From Solirubrobacteraceae bacterium (GTDB taxonomy: Bacteria > Actinomycetota > Thermoleophilia > Solirubrobacterales > Solirubrobacteraceae), in NCBI GenBank assembly GCA_030151725.1, contig JASLDD010000214.1, forward strand, positions 1 through 14,516: a DNA stretch of 14,516 bases, given 5' to 3'. Position 1 is the first letter of the stretch, and the number at the start of each line of letters is the position of its first letter. Shown here piece by piece: positions 1 to 5,411 of the stretch. The position numbers and the translations under genes are program-made. Below the pieces are notes generated by a model. It saw only the letters and a list, made by a program, of their open reading frames with translations, was not told the DNA's origin and made no database searches.

Positions 1-624
1 GCCCTGGACCACTTCGCCGTCACCTTCATCGGCACGCGCGAGGAGGTCGAGGAGCGCGCGCTGCCGTTCCGGCAGGGCGATGAGGTCCTGGTCGAGATCG
101 TGGAGCCGCACATGTATGACGTGGACGACGCTGTCGCCAAAATCGACGGCTACATCATCTCGATCGCCGGCGCTGCCCCTTGCGTTGGCGAAAAGCGGAT
201 GGTGCGCATCGACGAGGTTGGTCGCACGGCCGCCACGGCCCTGCTGTTGGATGAGGCGGGCGAGGTGGTTAGCGCCCCGGCGCGCACTGCTCCCGCGCGC
301 AACTCCGGCGGCGGCGGGCGTGGGAAGCGTCGCTCCTCCGGTACGGCCGAAGAGGGCGATGAGACGCCCGCGCCCCGGGCGCGCAGGCGCAGGGCTCCCG
401 CCGACACCGAGGACGCGGAGGCGCGGCGCGAAGCAGGCCTGAGCGAGACGCCCACGAGCATCGACTCCGAGCCGGAGGAGGAGGCCGCGAGCGCCACCGG
501 TACGGCAGAGCCCTCGGAGGAGGGCGAGAACACCGAGGATGGCCTACAATCGAAGCCTCGGCGTCGTGGCCGCAGGGGCGGACGGCGCCGTTCGGCTGCA
601 AAGGCCAAGGCGACGCCGGAGTAG
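1..624 (+). CDS. Ribonuclease E/G family protein, C-terminal part (5' truncated by window edge)
   Basis: Frame 1 is open from the first base to the TAG at 622-624, leaving 207 residues of a protein that starts outside the window. The first ~85 residues form a compact segment (ALDHFAVTFIGTREEVEER, then RALPFRQGDEVLVEIVEP, then AKIDGYIISIAGAAPCVGEK). It resembles the small TRAM/OB-like domain that follows the catalytic core in some actinobacterial Rne/Rng proteins. The remainder is low complexity: Ala/Pro/Gly-rich, then acidic, ending in an Arg/Gly-rich tail (RRRGRRGGRRRS), a composition common in RNA-binding tails of RNase E. Position directly upstream of rplU-rpmA is the usual place of rne/rng in Actinobacteria. 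RNase E/G cuts single-stranded RNA in mRNA turnover and rRNA/tRNA maturation. The catalytic domain lies outside the window, so the family call rests on the tail and the neighbourhood. Confidence 0.7.
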   Translation, partial: ALDHFAVTFIGTREEVEERALPFRQGDEVLVEIVEPHMYDVDDAVAKIDGYIISIAGAAPCVGEKRMVRIDEVGRTAATALLLDEAGEVVSAPARTAPARNSGGGGRGKRRSSGTAEEGDETPAPRARRRRAPADTEDAEARREAGLSETPTSIDSEPEEEAASATGTAEPSEEGENTEDGLQSKPRRRGRRGGRRRSAAKAKATPE

Positions 625-696
625 GCCTCGTCGCTCGGCACGAGCACGCAGGCCGGCCCAGAGTTTCCCAAGTCAGAGAATCGAGACCACCAAGAC

Positions 697-1131
697 ATGT
701 ACGCGATCGTGAAGACCGGCGGCAAGCAGTACCGCGTTGAGCGGGGCCAGAGGCTGCTCGTCGAGCGCCTGGCAGTGGCCGAGGGCGATGACGTGGCGCT
801 CGAGCCGATCCTGTATCGCTCCGATGACACCGTGTTCGACAAGGCGGGTCTTGAAAACGTGAAGGTGACGGCCAAGGTGGTGGCCCACGTCCGCGGCGAG
901 AAGCTGCGCGTGTTCAAGTTCAAGCCCAAGCGTGGCTACAAGCGCCGGACGGGACACCGTCAAGACCTGACGCAGATCGAAGTGACCGAGATCGCCAGCG
1001 GGCGCGCCAAAGCGGCTGCCAAAACCGCCAAAGCTGCTGCGCCTGCCAAGCAGTCGGCGCCGGCCGCAGCCGCGGGTGCGGACTCGGGCGAGAAGACGCC
1101 TACCAAGGAGACGGCAGCAGATGGCTCATAA
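697..1131 (+). CDS. rplU: 50S ribosomal protein L21
   Basis: 144 residues beginning MYAIVKTGGKQYRVERGQ, the characteristic L21 start, with the conserved 23S rRNA-binding stretch VFKFKPKRGYKRRTGHRQ at about residues 71-88. L21 is normally about 103 residues; here the globular part ends near residue 103 and an Ala/Lys-rich tail of about 40 residues follows, a basic extension seen in some high-GC actinobacteria. The stop (1129-1131) overlaps the rpmA start by 11 nt, so the two genes should be translated from one message. No strong Shine-Dalgarno precedes the ATG; the 72-nt gap after the RNase gene shows no clear promoter. Confidence 0.97.
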   Translation: MYAIVKTGGKQYRVERGQRLLVERLAVAEGDDVALEPILYRSDDTVFDKAGLENVKVTAKVVAHVRGEKLRVFKFKPKRGYKRRTGHRQDLTQIEVTEIASGRAKAAAKTAKAAAPAKQSAPAAAAGADSGEKTPTKETAADGS

Positions 1132-1390
1132 GAAGGGGCTCGGATCGAGTCGTAACGGCCGTGACTCAAACGCCCAGCGTCTGGGCGTCAAGACCTTTGC
1201 GGGAGAGACTGTGACGGGCGGCGAGATCATCGTGCGCCAGCGCGGTACCCGCTTCAAGCCGGGTGCCGGCGTGGGTATCGGCAAGGACGACACGCTTTAT
1301 GCGCGCGCGGCAGGCACGGTGCAGTTCACGACGGGTCGACGGGGACGTGTCGTGAATGTGCTCCCCGGCGAGCAGTCGAGCGAGGCCTGA
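1121..1390 (+). CDS. rpmA: 50S ribosomal protein L27
   Basis: 89 residues beginning MAHKKGLGSSRNGRDSNAQRL, the textbook L27 N-terminus whose flexible basic end reaches the peptidyl transferase centre, followed by VKTFAGETVTGGEIIVRQRGT and KPGAGVGIGKDDTLYA. It has no Firmicutes-type cleavable N-terminal extension. The start at 1121 is chosen because it gives the conserved MAHKKG and because AAGGAG at 1105-1110 sits 10 nt upstream, inside rplU. An upstream in-frame start at 1076 would only add residues read out of frame from the L21 tail. The overlap with rplU implies co-translation and matched amounts of the two proteins. Confidence 0.97.
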   Translation: MAHKKGLGSSRNGRDSNAQRLGVKTFAGETVTGGEIIVRQRGTRFKPGAGVGIGKDDTLYARAAGTVQFTTGRRGRVVNVLPGEQSSEA

Positions 1391-1395
1391 GCCGC

Positions 1396-1425
1396 GGCGC
1401 TCGTGTGGCGCCCGTTGTTGTTCTC
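1396..1425 (+). terminator. Possible intrinsic terminator after rpmA
   Basis: Six bases after the rpmA stop, GGCGC (1396-1400) pairs with GCGCC (1408-1412) around a 7-nt loop and is followed by a T-rich run CGTTGTTGTTCTC. The stem is only 5 bp but pure GC. It would end the rplU-rpmA transcript before the palindrome element. The T-rich run also serves as the outer left arm of that element, so one stretch may have two roles. Confidence 0.35.
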
Positions 1426-1428
1426 CAA

Positions 1429-1476
1429 GTGACTGCTGTATGACCATGGCTACACAGCAGTCACAGAGACAACAAC
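1429..1476. promoter_or_regulatory. Palindromic element, copy 1 (CCATGG-centred, operator or structured leader)
   Basis: The centre lies between 1446 and 1447. The core reads GCTGT (1435-1439), one base, TGACCATGGCTA (1441-1452), one base, ACAGC (1454-1458). The arms extend perfectly to GTGACTGCTGT (1429-1439) against ACAGCAGTCAC (1454-1464). Farther out, GTTGTTGTTCTC (1414-1425) pairs with GAGACAACAAC (1466-1476) with one bulged base. The same element recurs at 5272-5319 with the core and the GAGACAAYAAC flank at identical spacing. It lies between the rpmA hairpin and the small membrane protein gene. A dimeric regulator's operator or a cruciform/RNA hairpin would both fit; the binding protein is unknown. 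Confidence 0.6.
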
Positions 1477-1505
1477 AAGAACCTCCACCCTCAGCACCAT
1501 CATGA
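1440..1505 (+). CDS. Possible 21-residue upstream ORF overlapping the next start (uncertain)
   Basis: ATG at 1440 opens a short Gln/Pro-rich frame, MTMATQQSQRQQQEPPPSAPS, whose TGA at 1503-1505 overlaps the ATG of the following gene (1502-1504) as ATGA. Such an overlap is typical of translational coupling, and the following gene has no visible Shine-Dalgarno of its own. Against it, the uORF also lacks a ribosome binding site, and its first codons are part of the palindrome, so the reading frame could be incidental. The second palindrome copy also contains an ATG in this position, but its frame closes after nine codons and the shared codons differ non-synonymously. Confidence 0.25.
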   Translation: MTMATQQSQRQQQEPPPSAPS

Positions 1506-1885
1506 CCCCGCGAGGAGGCGCATGGCTGCTGGCGGCGGGACGAGCAGCGCTCGGCGTTGCGGTTCTGACGGCACCGGAGAGGGTGACGTCGCACTGGCTT
1601 GGAGAGGCCAACTCGCAGCTGCCGGTGGTGGGAGACCTTGCCCGCTCGCTGGGTGCGCGGGACCTCGCCCTGGGGCTGGCGACGCTGCAGACGATCGACG
1701 ACCCGATCGTGGGCCCTCGCGTCCAGCTGTTGTGTGCGCTGGTGGACTCGGCGGACACGCTTGCCACGATCATCGCCCGCAAGGGGCTGCCCCGCAAAGG
1801 GGTGATCGGGACGGTGGCGATCGCGTCGGCATCGGCGGGCGCGGGCTTCTACTTCTCGCATCGCCTTGCCCACGCAGCCGGCTGA
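1502..1885 (+). CDS. Small conserved-looking membrane protein, function unknown
   Basis: 127 residues, hydrophobic, with four likely membrane-associated segments: near residues 5-24 (WLLAAGRAALGVAVLTAP), 45-64 (LARSLGARDLALGLATLQTI), 70-90 and 100-120 (KGVIGTVAIASASAGAGFYF). The pattern of an APER-V-W segment followed by GARDLALGL resembles DUF4267-type small membrane proteins, but I cannot assign it firmly. The ATG at 1502 has no Shine-Dalgarno; a short upstream ORF ends across it, so coupling or leaderless translation is possible. The gene converges on the SDR gene with a 19-nt gap. It breaks the usual rpmA-obg adjacency and sits behind palindrome copy 1, which may control it. Confidence 0.7.
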   Translation: MTPRGGAWLLAAGRAALGVAVLTAPERVTSHWLGEANSQLPVVGDLARSLGARDLALGLATLQTIDDPIVGPRVQLLCALVDSADTLATIIARKGLPRKGVIGTVAIASASAGAGFYFSHRLAHAAG

Positions 1886-1904
1886 TCGCCCCCGGCCGCT
1901 GAGG

Positions 1905-2609
1905 CTAGCCCTGCTGCGCGGTTGGCCGAACGAGGATCTCGTTGACGTTGACGTGGGGAGGCTGTGAGGTCGCGTAGATGATGGCTCGGGCGATGTCGTC
2001 GTCGTGCAGGGCGTCGGTGGGGCGGTCGTCGAAGAAGGGCGTGTCGACCATGCCGGGCTCGATCAGGGTGACGCGCACGCCGGTCCCGTGCAGGTCCTGA
2101 CGCGCGGCCTCGCCCATTGCGGTGACGGCGTGCTTGGTGCAGGAGTACATGGAGCCGGGAAGCGGACGCCGCCCGGCGACGCTCGAGGTGAGCAGCAGAT
2201 GGCCGCGGCTGTCGGTGAGGGCGGGGATGGTGGCGCGCAAAGTGAGGGCGGCGCCGTAGACGTTGGTGAGGACCATCTCGCGCCAGTGCTCGGGGGTGTC
2301 CTTCAAGAAGCCGCGCGGGCCGCCAAAGCCGGCGTTGGCGAAGGCGACGTCGATCTGCCCAAATGCCTCGAGAGCAGCCTCGACCATGCGCTGCTGATCG
2401 TCCCACTCGGCGACGTCGCAGCGGACAGCCAGGGCATGCTCGGGACCGCCGAGCTCCTCGGCCAACCCCTCCAAGCGCTCCAGGGACCGTGCGGCGAGCA
2501 CGACGCGCCAGCCCTCGGCACGGGCATGGCGGGCGGTGGCGGCGCCGATGCCGGAGGAGGCGCCGGTGATGAGGAATACGCGGTCGGGGGACTCAGGTTG
2601 GCTGTTCAT
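1905..2609 (-). CDS. Short-chain dehydrogenase/reductase (classical SDR, YdfG-like)
   Basis: 234 residues with every classical SDR hallmark: the dinucleotide-binding TGASSGIG at 15-22, NAG at 92-94, catalytic Asn at about 116 (LTNVYG), Ser at 142/143 (LTSSVAG), and Y155-x3-K159 (YSCTK). Arg41 after the second strand (VVLAARS) favours NADP(H). The C-terminus (HVNVNEILVRPTAQQ) matches the YdfG/clavulanate-dehydrogenase-like branch, which reduces or oxidises 3-hydroxy acids and related alcohols; the actual substrate is not deducible. AGGAG (complement of 2619-2623) lies 9 nt from the ATG at 2609, supporting the start. It is divergent from obg (102-nt shared upstream region) and convergent with the small membrane protein gene, so it is probably its own transcription unit. 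Confidence 0.93.
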   Translation of the reverse strand: MNSQPESPDRVFLITGASSGIGAATARHARAEGWRVVLAARSLERLEGLAEELGGPEHALAVRCDVAEWDDQQRMVEAALEAFGQIDVAFANAGFGGPRGFLKDTPEHWREMVLTNVYGAALTLRATIPALTDSRGHLLLTSSVAGRRPLPGSMYSCTKHAVTAMGEAARQDLHGTGVRVTLIEPGMVDTPFFDDRPTDALHDDDIARAIIYATSQPPHVNVNEILVRPTAQQG

Positions 2610-2633
2610 GGGGCTGGGCTCCTATGCCTCGGC

Positions 2634-2661
2634 TTGAAAGGGTGTGTGGGGCATCTACCCA
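2634..2661 (+). promoter_or_regulatory. Weak promoter candidate for obg
   Basis: TTGAAA at 2634-2639 is followed after 16 nt by TACCCA at 2656-2661, inside the divergent region between the SDR gene and obg. The -35 is good and the -10 is poor (TACCCA, or CATATC at longer spacing). It is proposed only because obg needs a promoter here: the upstream gene is on the opposite strand. Confidence 0.3.
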
Positions 2662-2711
2662 TATCGGATCTGAGGACTGCCGCAGGAGGCTGCTGCTGTC
2701 ACGATGGGCGC

Positions 2712-4076
2712 ATGCTGCACGATCGCGCGAGGATCTATGTGGAGGCGGGGGGCGGGGGCGACGGCTGCACGAGCTTCCGTCGCGAAGCGCATGTCCCGCG
2801 TGGCGGCCCGGACGGCGGGGACGGCGGCCGCGGGGGAGAGGTGGTGGTGGTGTGCGATGACTCGCTGCGCGATCTGCAGAGCTTTCGCCGCCAGGCGCAC
2901 TACAGGGCGGGACGGGGCGGTCACGGCGAGGGCGCACAGCGCCACGGCGCAGACGGGGAGACGCTCACGATCAGGGTGCCGCCGGGAACGCAGATAGAGG
3001 GTCAGACGGATGAGGACGGGGAGCTGGGGGGGCGACGGTGGGAGCTGCTCGCGGCGGGACAGCGGGCAGTGATCGCGCGAGGAGGCAGCGGAGGCAAGGG
3101 CAACAAGCGCTTTGCGACGCCCACGCGCCAGGCGCCGCGGTTCTCAGAGCGAGGCCTGCCGGGTGAGAGCGGCTGGCTCGAGCTGCGGTTGAAGCTGCTG
3201 GCTGACGTGGGACTGGTGGGGCTGCCGAATGCGGGCAAGTCGTCGCTGATCTCGGTGCTGACGCGCGCTGCCCCAAAGATCGCGAGCTACCCGTTTACGA
3301 CGCTTTCGCCGGTGCTGGGGGTGTTGGAGGGGGCTGAGCGTCAACTGATCGTGGCCGACATCCCGGGCTTGATTGAGGGCGCGAGCGAGGGGGCGGGGCT
3401 GGGCCATGACTTCTTGGCGCATGTGGAGCGCACGCGCCTGCTGGTTCACGTGCTGGACCTGGCCCCTGAGCTCTCCCAGCAGGAGGGGGCGGAGGCGACG
3501 TCCAACTACGAGACGATCGAGCGGGAGCTGAAGGCGCACGATGAGCGCCTGGCGCGGCTGCCGCGGATACTGGCGCTGTCGAAGTCGGACCTGGTGACGG
3601 AGGAGCGCGCTCAGCAGGCGGTGGTGGAGTGGCAGCAGCGGCTGGGAGAGGAGATCCCGGTGATCGCAACGTCGAGCGCCACGCGGGCGGGAATAGACGA
3701 GCTGAGCGAAGAGCTGCTCAGGCGGGTGGCCCCGCTGGACGCCGCAGACGAGCCTGGCGAAGAGCGCTCGACGGCGGGCGATGGGCAGCGGATAGAGGAC
3801 AGGGAGATGGCGGAGTACATGGTGTTTCGCCCGGCGGCAGCGGGCGGGTTTCGGGTGGAGCGGCTGCCAACGGGCGCATTTGCGGTGACGGGCAAGGGCA
3901 TCGAGCGACTGCTGCGGCGATATGACATCGAGAACGAGGATGCGATGGCATACCTGGAGGGGCGGTTGAAGCGGATTGGGGTGTTGAGAGCGCTTGAGGC
4001 GGAGGGGTTTGAGGCGGGGGATGAGATTGAGATCGCGGGTGTGACGTTTGAGCTGGACCCGAGCTCTGAGGACTGA
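2712..4076 (+). CDS. obg: Obg family GTPase (CgtA/ObgE)
   Basis: 454 residues in three parts. The glycine-rich Obg fold is at ~1-158 (ARIYVEAGGGGDGCTSFRRE, RGGPDGGDGGRGGEVVV). The G domain has G1 GLPNAGKS at 170-177, switch YPFTTLSPVLG, G3 DIPGLIEGA, G4 SKSD at 290-293 and an SSAT-like G5. The C-terminal OCT domain covers about 372-454 (FRPAAAGGFRVERLP...). Obg binds the 50S subunit and couples late ribosome assembly and stress signalling to GTP/ppGpp. ATG 2712 is chosen because it gives the family N-terminus; the open frame upstream to 2004 is only antisense to the SDR gene. AGGAGG at 2684-2689 is 22 nt away, unusually far, so initiation is not textbook. The G4 motif has Ser where NKxD has Asn. 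proB follows after 62 nt. Confidence 0.96.
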   Translation: MLHDRARIYVEAGGGGDGCTSFRREAHVPRGGPDGGDGGRGGEVVVVCDDSLRDLQSFRRQAHYRAGRGGHGEGAQRHGADGETLTIRVPPGTQIEGQTDEDGELGGRRWELLAAGQRAVIARGGSGGKGNKRFATPTRQAPRFSERGLPGESGWLELRLKLLADVGLVGLPNAGKSSLISVLTRAAPKIASYPFTTLSPVLGVLEGAERQLIVADIPGLIEGASEGAGLGHDFLAHVERTRLLVHVLDLAPELSQQEGAEATSNYETIERELKAHDERLARLPRILALSKSDLVTEERAQQAVVEWQQRLGEEIPVIATSSATRAGIDELSEELLRRVAPLDAADEPGEERSTAGDGQRIEDREMAEYMVFRPAAAGGFRVERLPTGAFAVTGKGIERLLRRYDIENEDAMAYLEGRLKRIGVLRALEAEGFEAGDEIEIAGVTFELDPSSED

Positions 4077-4099
4077 GCCGTAGGGCCGACGAGCGTTTT

Positions 4100-4118
4100 G
4101 CGCCGAGCTGCGCGGCGC
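4100..4118 (+). other. Hairpin between obg and proB
   Basis: GCGCCG (4100-4105) pairs with CGGCGC (4113-4118) around AGCTGCG. The 62-nt spacer is otherwise featureless. No T-tract follows (GTGCCAAATAAG), so it is more likely an attenuating or stabilising structure, or chance in GC-rich DNA, than a full terminator. Confidence 0.3.
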
Positions 4119-4138
4119 GTGCCAAATAAGCTCCAGGG

Positions 4139-5233
4139 ATGAGACGTGTGGTGGTGAAGCTGGGCTCGAGCGTTGTCGCGGACAGCGATGGGGCGCTGCG
4201 CATGGATGCGCTAGAGGGCGTGTGCGACCTGCTGGCGGGCGTGCATGGTGAAGGATGGGAGGTGATCGTTGTGACGAGCGGAGCGATCGCGAGAGGGATG
4301 CGCGTGATGGACTTGCCGCAGCGCCCGACGACGGTTGGTGCGCTGCAGGCGGCGAGCGCGGTGGGCCAGGGCAAGCTGTACAGGGTGTATGACGAGCTGC
4401 TGCGAGAGCGGGAAGTGACGAGCGCACAGGTGCTGTTGACGTTCTTTGACATGAGCGCGAGGACGCACTACCTGAACGCGCGCCAGACGCTGACGACGCT
4501 GCTGGAGTGGCGGGTGCTACCGGTGATCAACGAGAACGACACGACGGCCACGGATGAGATCTCGTTCGGCGACAACGACTTCCTGGCGGCGCAGGTGGCG
4601 GTGCTGGTGGCGGCGGATGAGCTGATCTTGATGACGGACATCGACGGGCTGTTCACGGCCGACCCGCGCCTGTTCCCGGATGCGCACATCGTGTCTGAGG
4701 TGCATGACTTCTCAGAGCTCGAGGAGCTGGCGATCGGCCATACGACCTCGCCGCTGGGATCGGGGGGGATGCGCTCGAAGGTGGTGGCGGCTGAGATGGC
4801 GACGGCGGCGGGGATCGCAACTGTGATCTGCAACGGCCGCCGCAGGGAGGCGCTGGCGGCGGTGCTCAAGGGCGAGCGGGAGGGCACGCGGTTCGCGGCG
4901 AGGGAGGCGCGCTACAGCAGCTTCAAGCTGTGGCTGAAGTACGCGAAGCCCTCGCGGGGGACGCTGGTGATCGACGCTGGGGCTGTGCGGGCGGTGCGGG
5001 AGGGCAGCGCGAGCCTGTTGCCGGTGGGCGTTGTGGAGGTGAAGGGCGACTTCGATGCGGGCGATGCGGTGGAGATCGTCGCGCGTGAGGGGCGGACGCT
5101 GGCGAAGGGCATCTGCAGCTACTCGGCGGACGAGCTGAGGCGGGTGATGGGCCTGAAGTCGGATGCGGTGCGTAGCGTGCTGCCGCGGGCGACGGATGAG
5201 GCGGTGCACCGCGACTACCTGGTGGTGGACTGA
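4139..5233 (+). CDS. proB: Glutamate 5-kinase with PUA domain
   Basis: 364 residues. The amino-acid kinase domain shows VVVKLGSSV (4-12), the SGA loop at 47-49 (VVTSGAIARGM) and the glutamate/proline-binding INENDTTA from residue 130, then FGDNDFLAAQVA and LMTDIDGLFTADPR for nucleotide binding. A C-terminal PUA domain starts near residue 270 (RGTLVIDAGAVRAVREG), the full-length arrangement of the E. coli type. The enzyme phosphorylates glutamate to gamma-glutamyl phosphate, the first and proline-inhibited step of proline synthesis. The start is fixed by an in-frame TAA at 4127-4129, four codons upstream; only a weak AGGG adjoins the ATG. Its partner proA lies 178 bp downstream behind a hairpin rather than overlapping, which suggests separate transcription. 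Confidence 0.97.
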   Translation: MRRVVVKLGSSVVADSDGALRMDALEGVCDLLAGVHGEGWEVIVVTSGAIARGMRVMDLPQRPTTVGALQAASAVGQGKLYRVYDELLREREVTSAQVLLTFFDMSARTHYLNARQTLTTLLEWRVLPVINENDTTATDEISFGDNDFLAAQVAVLVAADELILMTDIDGLFTADPRLFPDAHIVSEVHDFSELEELAIGHTTSPLGSGGMRSKVVAAEMATAAGIATVICNGRRREALAAVLKGEREGTRFAAREARYSSFKLWLKYAKPSRGTLVIDAGAVRAVREGSASLLPVGVVEVKGDFDAGDAVEIVAREGRTLAKGICSYSADELRRVMGLKSDAVRSVLPRATDEAVHRDYLVVD

Positions 5234-5235
5234 CA

Positions 5236-5251
5236 GCCGGGGCGACCCGGC
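5236..5251 (+). terminator. GC-only hairpin with GNRA loop after proB
   Basis: Three bases after the proB region's TGA, GCCGGG (5236-5241) pairs perfectly with CCCGGC (5246-5251) around the tetraloop GCGA, a stable GNRA type. The sequence after it (GTGCATGTATGTGTCACTTTG) is moderately T-rich without a clean U-tract. It probably terminates or attenuates the obg-proB message before palindrome copy 2. Confidence 0.5.
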
Positions 5252-5271
5252 GTGCATGTATGTGTCACTTT

Positions 5272-5319
5272 GCGAACGCTGTCTAACCATGGTTACACAG
5301 CGTTTCGGGAGACAATAAC
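5272..5319. promoter_or_regulatory. Palindromic element, copy 2 (CCATGG-centred), upstream of proA
   Basis: The centre lies between 5289 and 5290. The core is GCTGT (5278-5282), one base, the perfect 12-bp palindrome TAACCATGGTTA (5284-5295), one base, ACAGC (5297-5301). The arms extend to AACGCTGT against ACAGCGTT (5275-5304). It aligns base for base, without gaps, with 1429-1476: the core and the downstream GAGACAATAAC (5309-5319; copy 1 GAGACAACAAC) are kept at the same distance, while the outer arms change together (AGT/ACT in copy 1, GTT/AAC here). It lies 122 bp before the proA start, after the proB hairpin. This suggests coordinated control of proA-nadD-rsfS and the 1502 gene, or a dispersed structured repeat. 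Confidence 0.6.
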
Positions 5320-5411
5320 GCCCACTCCCCGCATCAGAGCCGGTGTCGCCGGCCACCCCGTAAAGCCGAGACGAGCCCACGCAGAACAGCAGCTGTCGTA
5401 CCCTGTGTGGG

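Noticed and set aside
150..929. 259-codon minus-strand ORF
   Set aside because: Antisense to the RNase tail and rplU; Ser/Arg-rich shadow of GC-rich coding sequence.
2004..2711. Open frame extending obg upstream by about 236 codons
   Set aside because: It is antisense to the SDR gene, has shadow-type composition, and the Obg family N-terminus begins at 2712.
3144..4427. 427-codon minus-strand ORF across obg and proB
   Set aside because: Pro/His/Arg-rich shadow opposite two certain genes.
5272..5307. LexA-type SOS box (CGAAC...GTTTCG)
   Set aside because: The half-sites are more than 20 bp apart, whereas actinobacterial LexA boxes need a spacing of about 4 bp.
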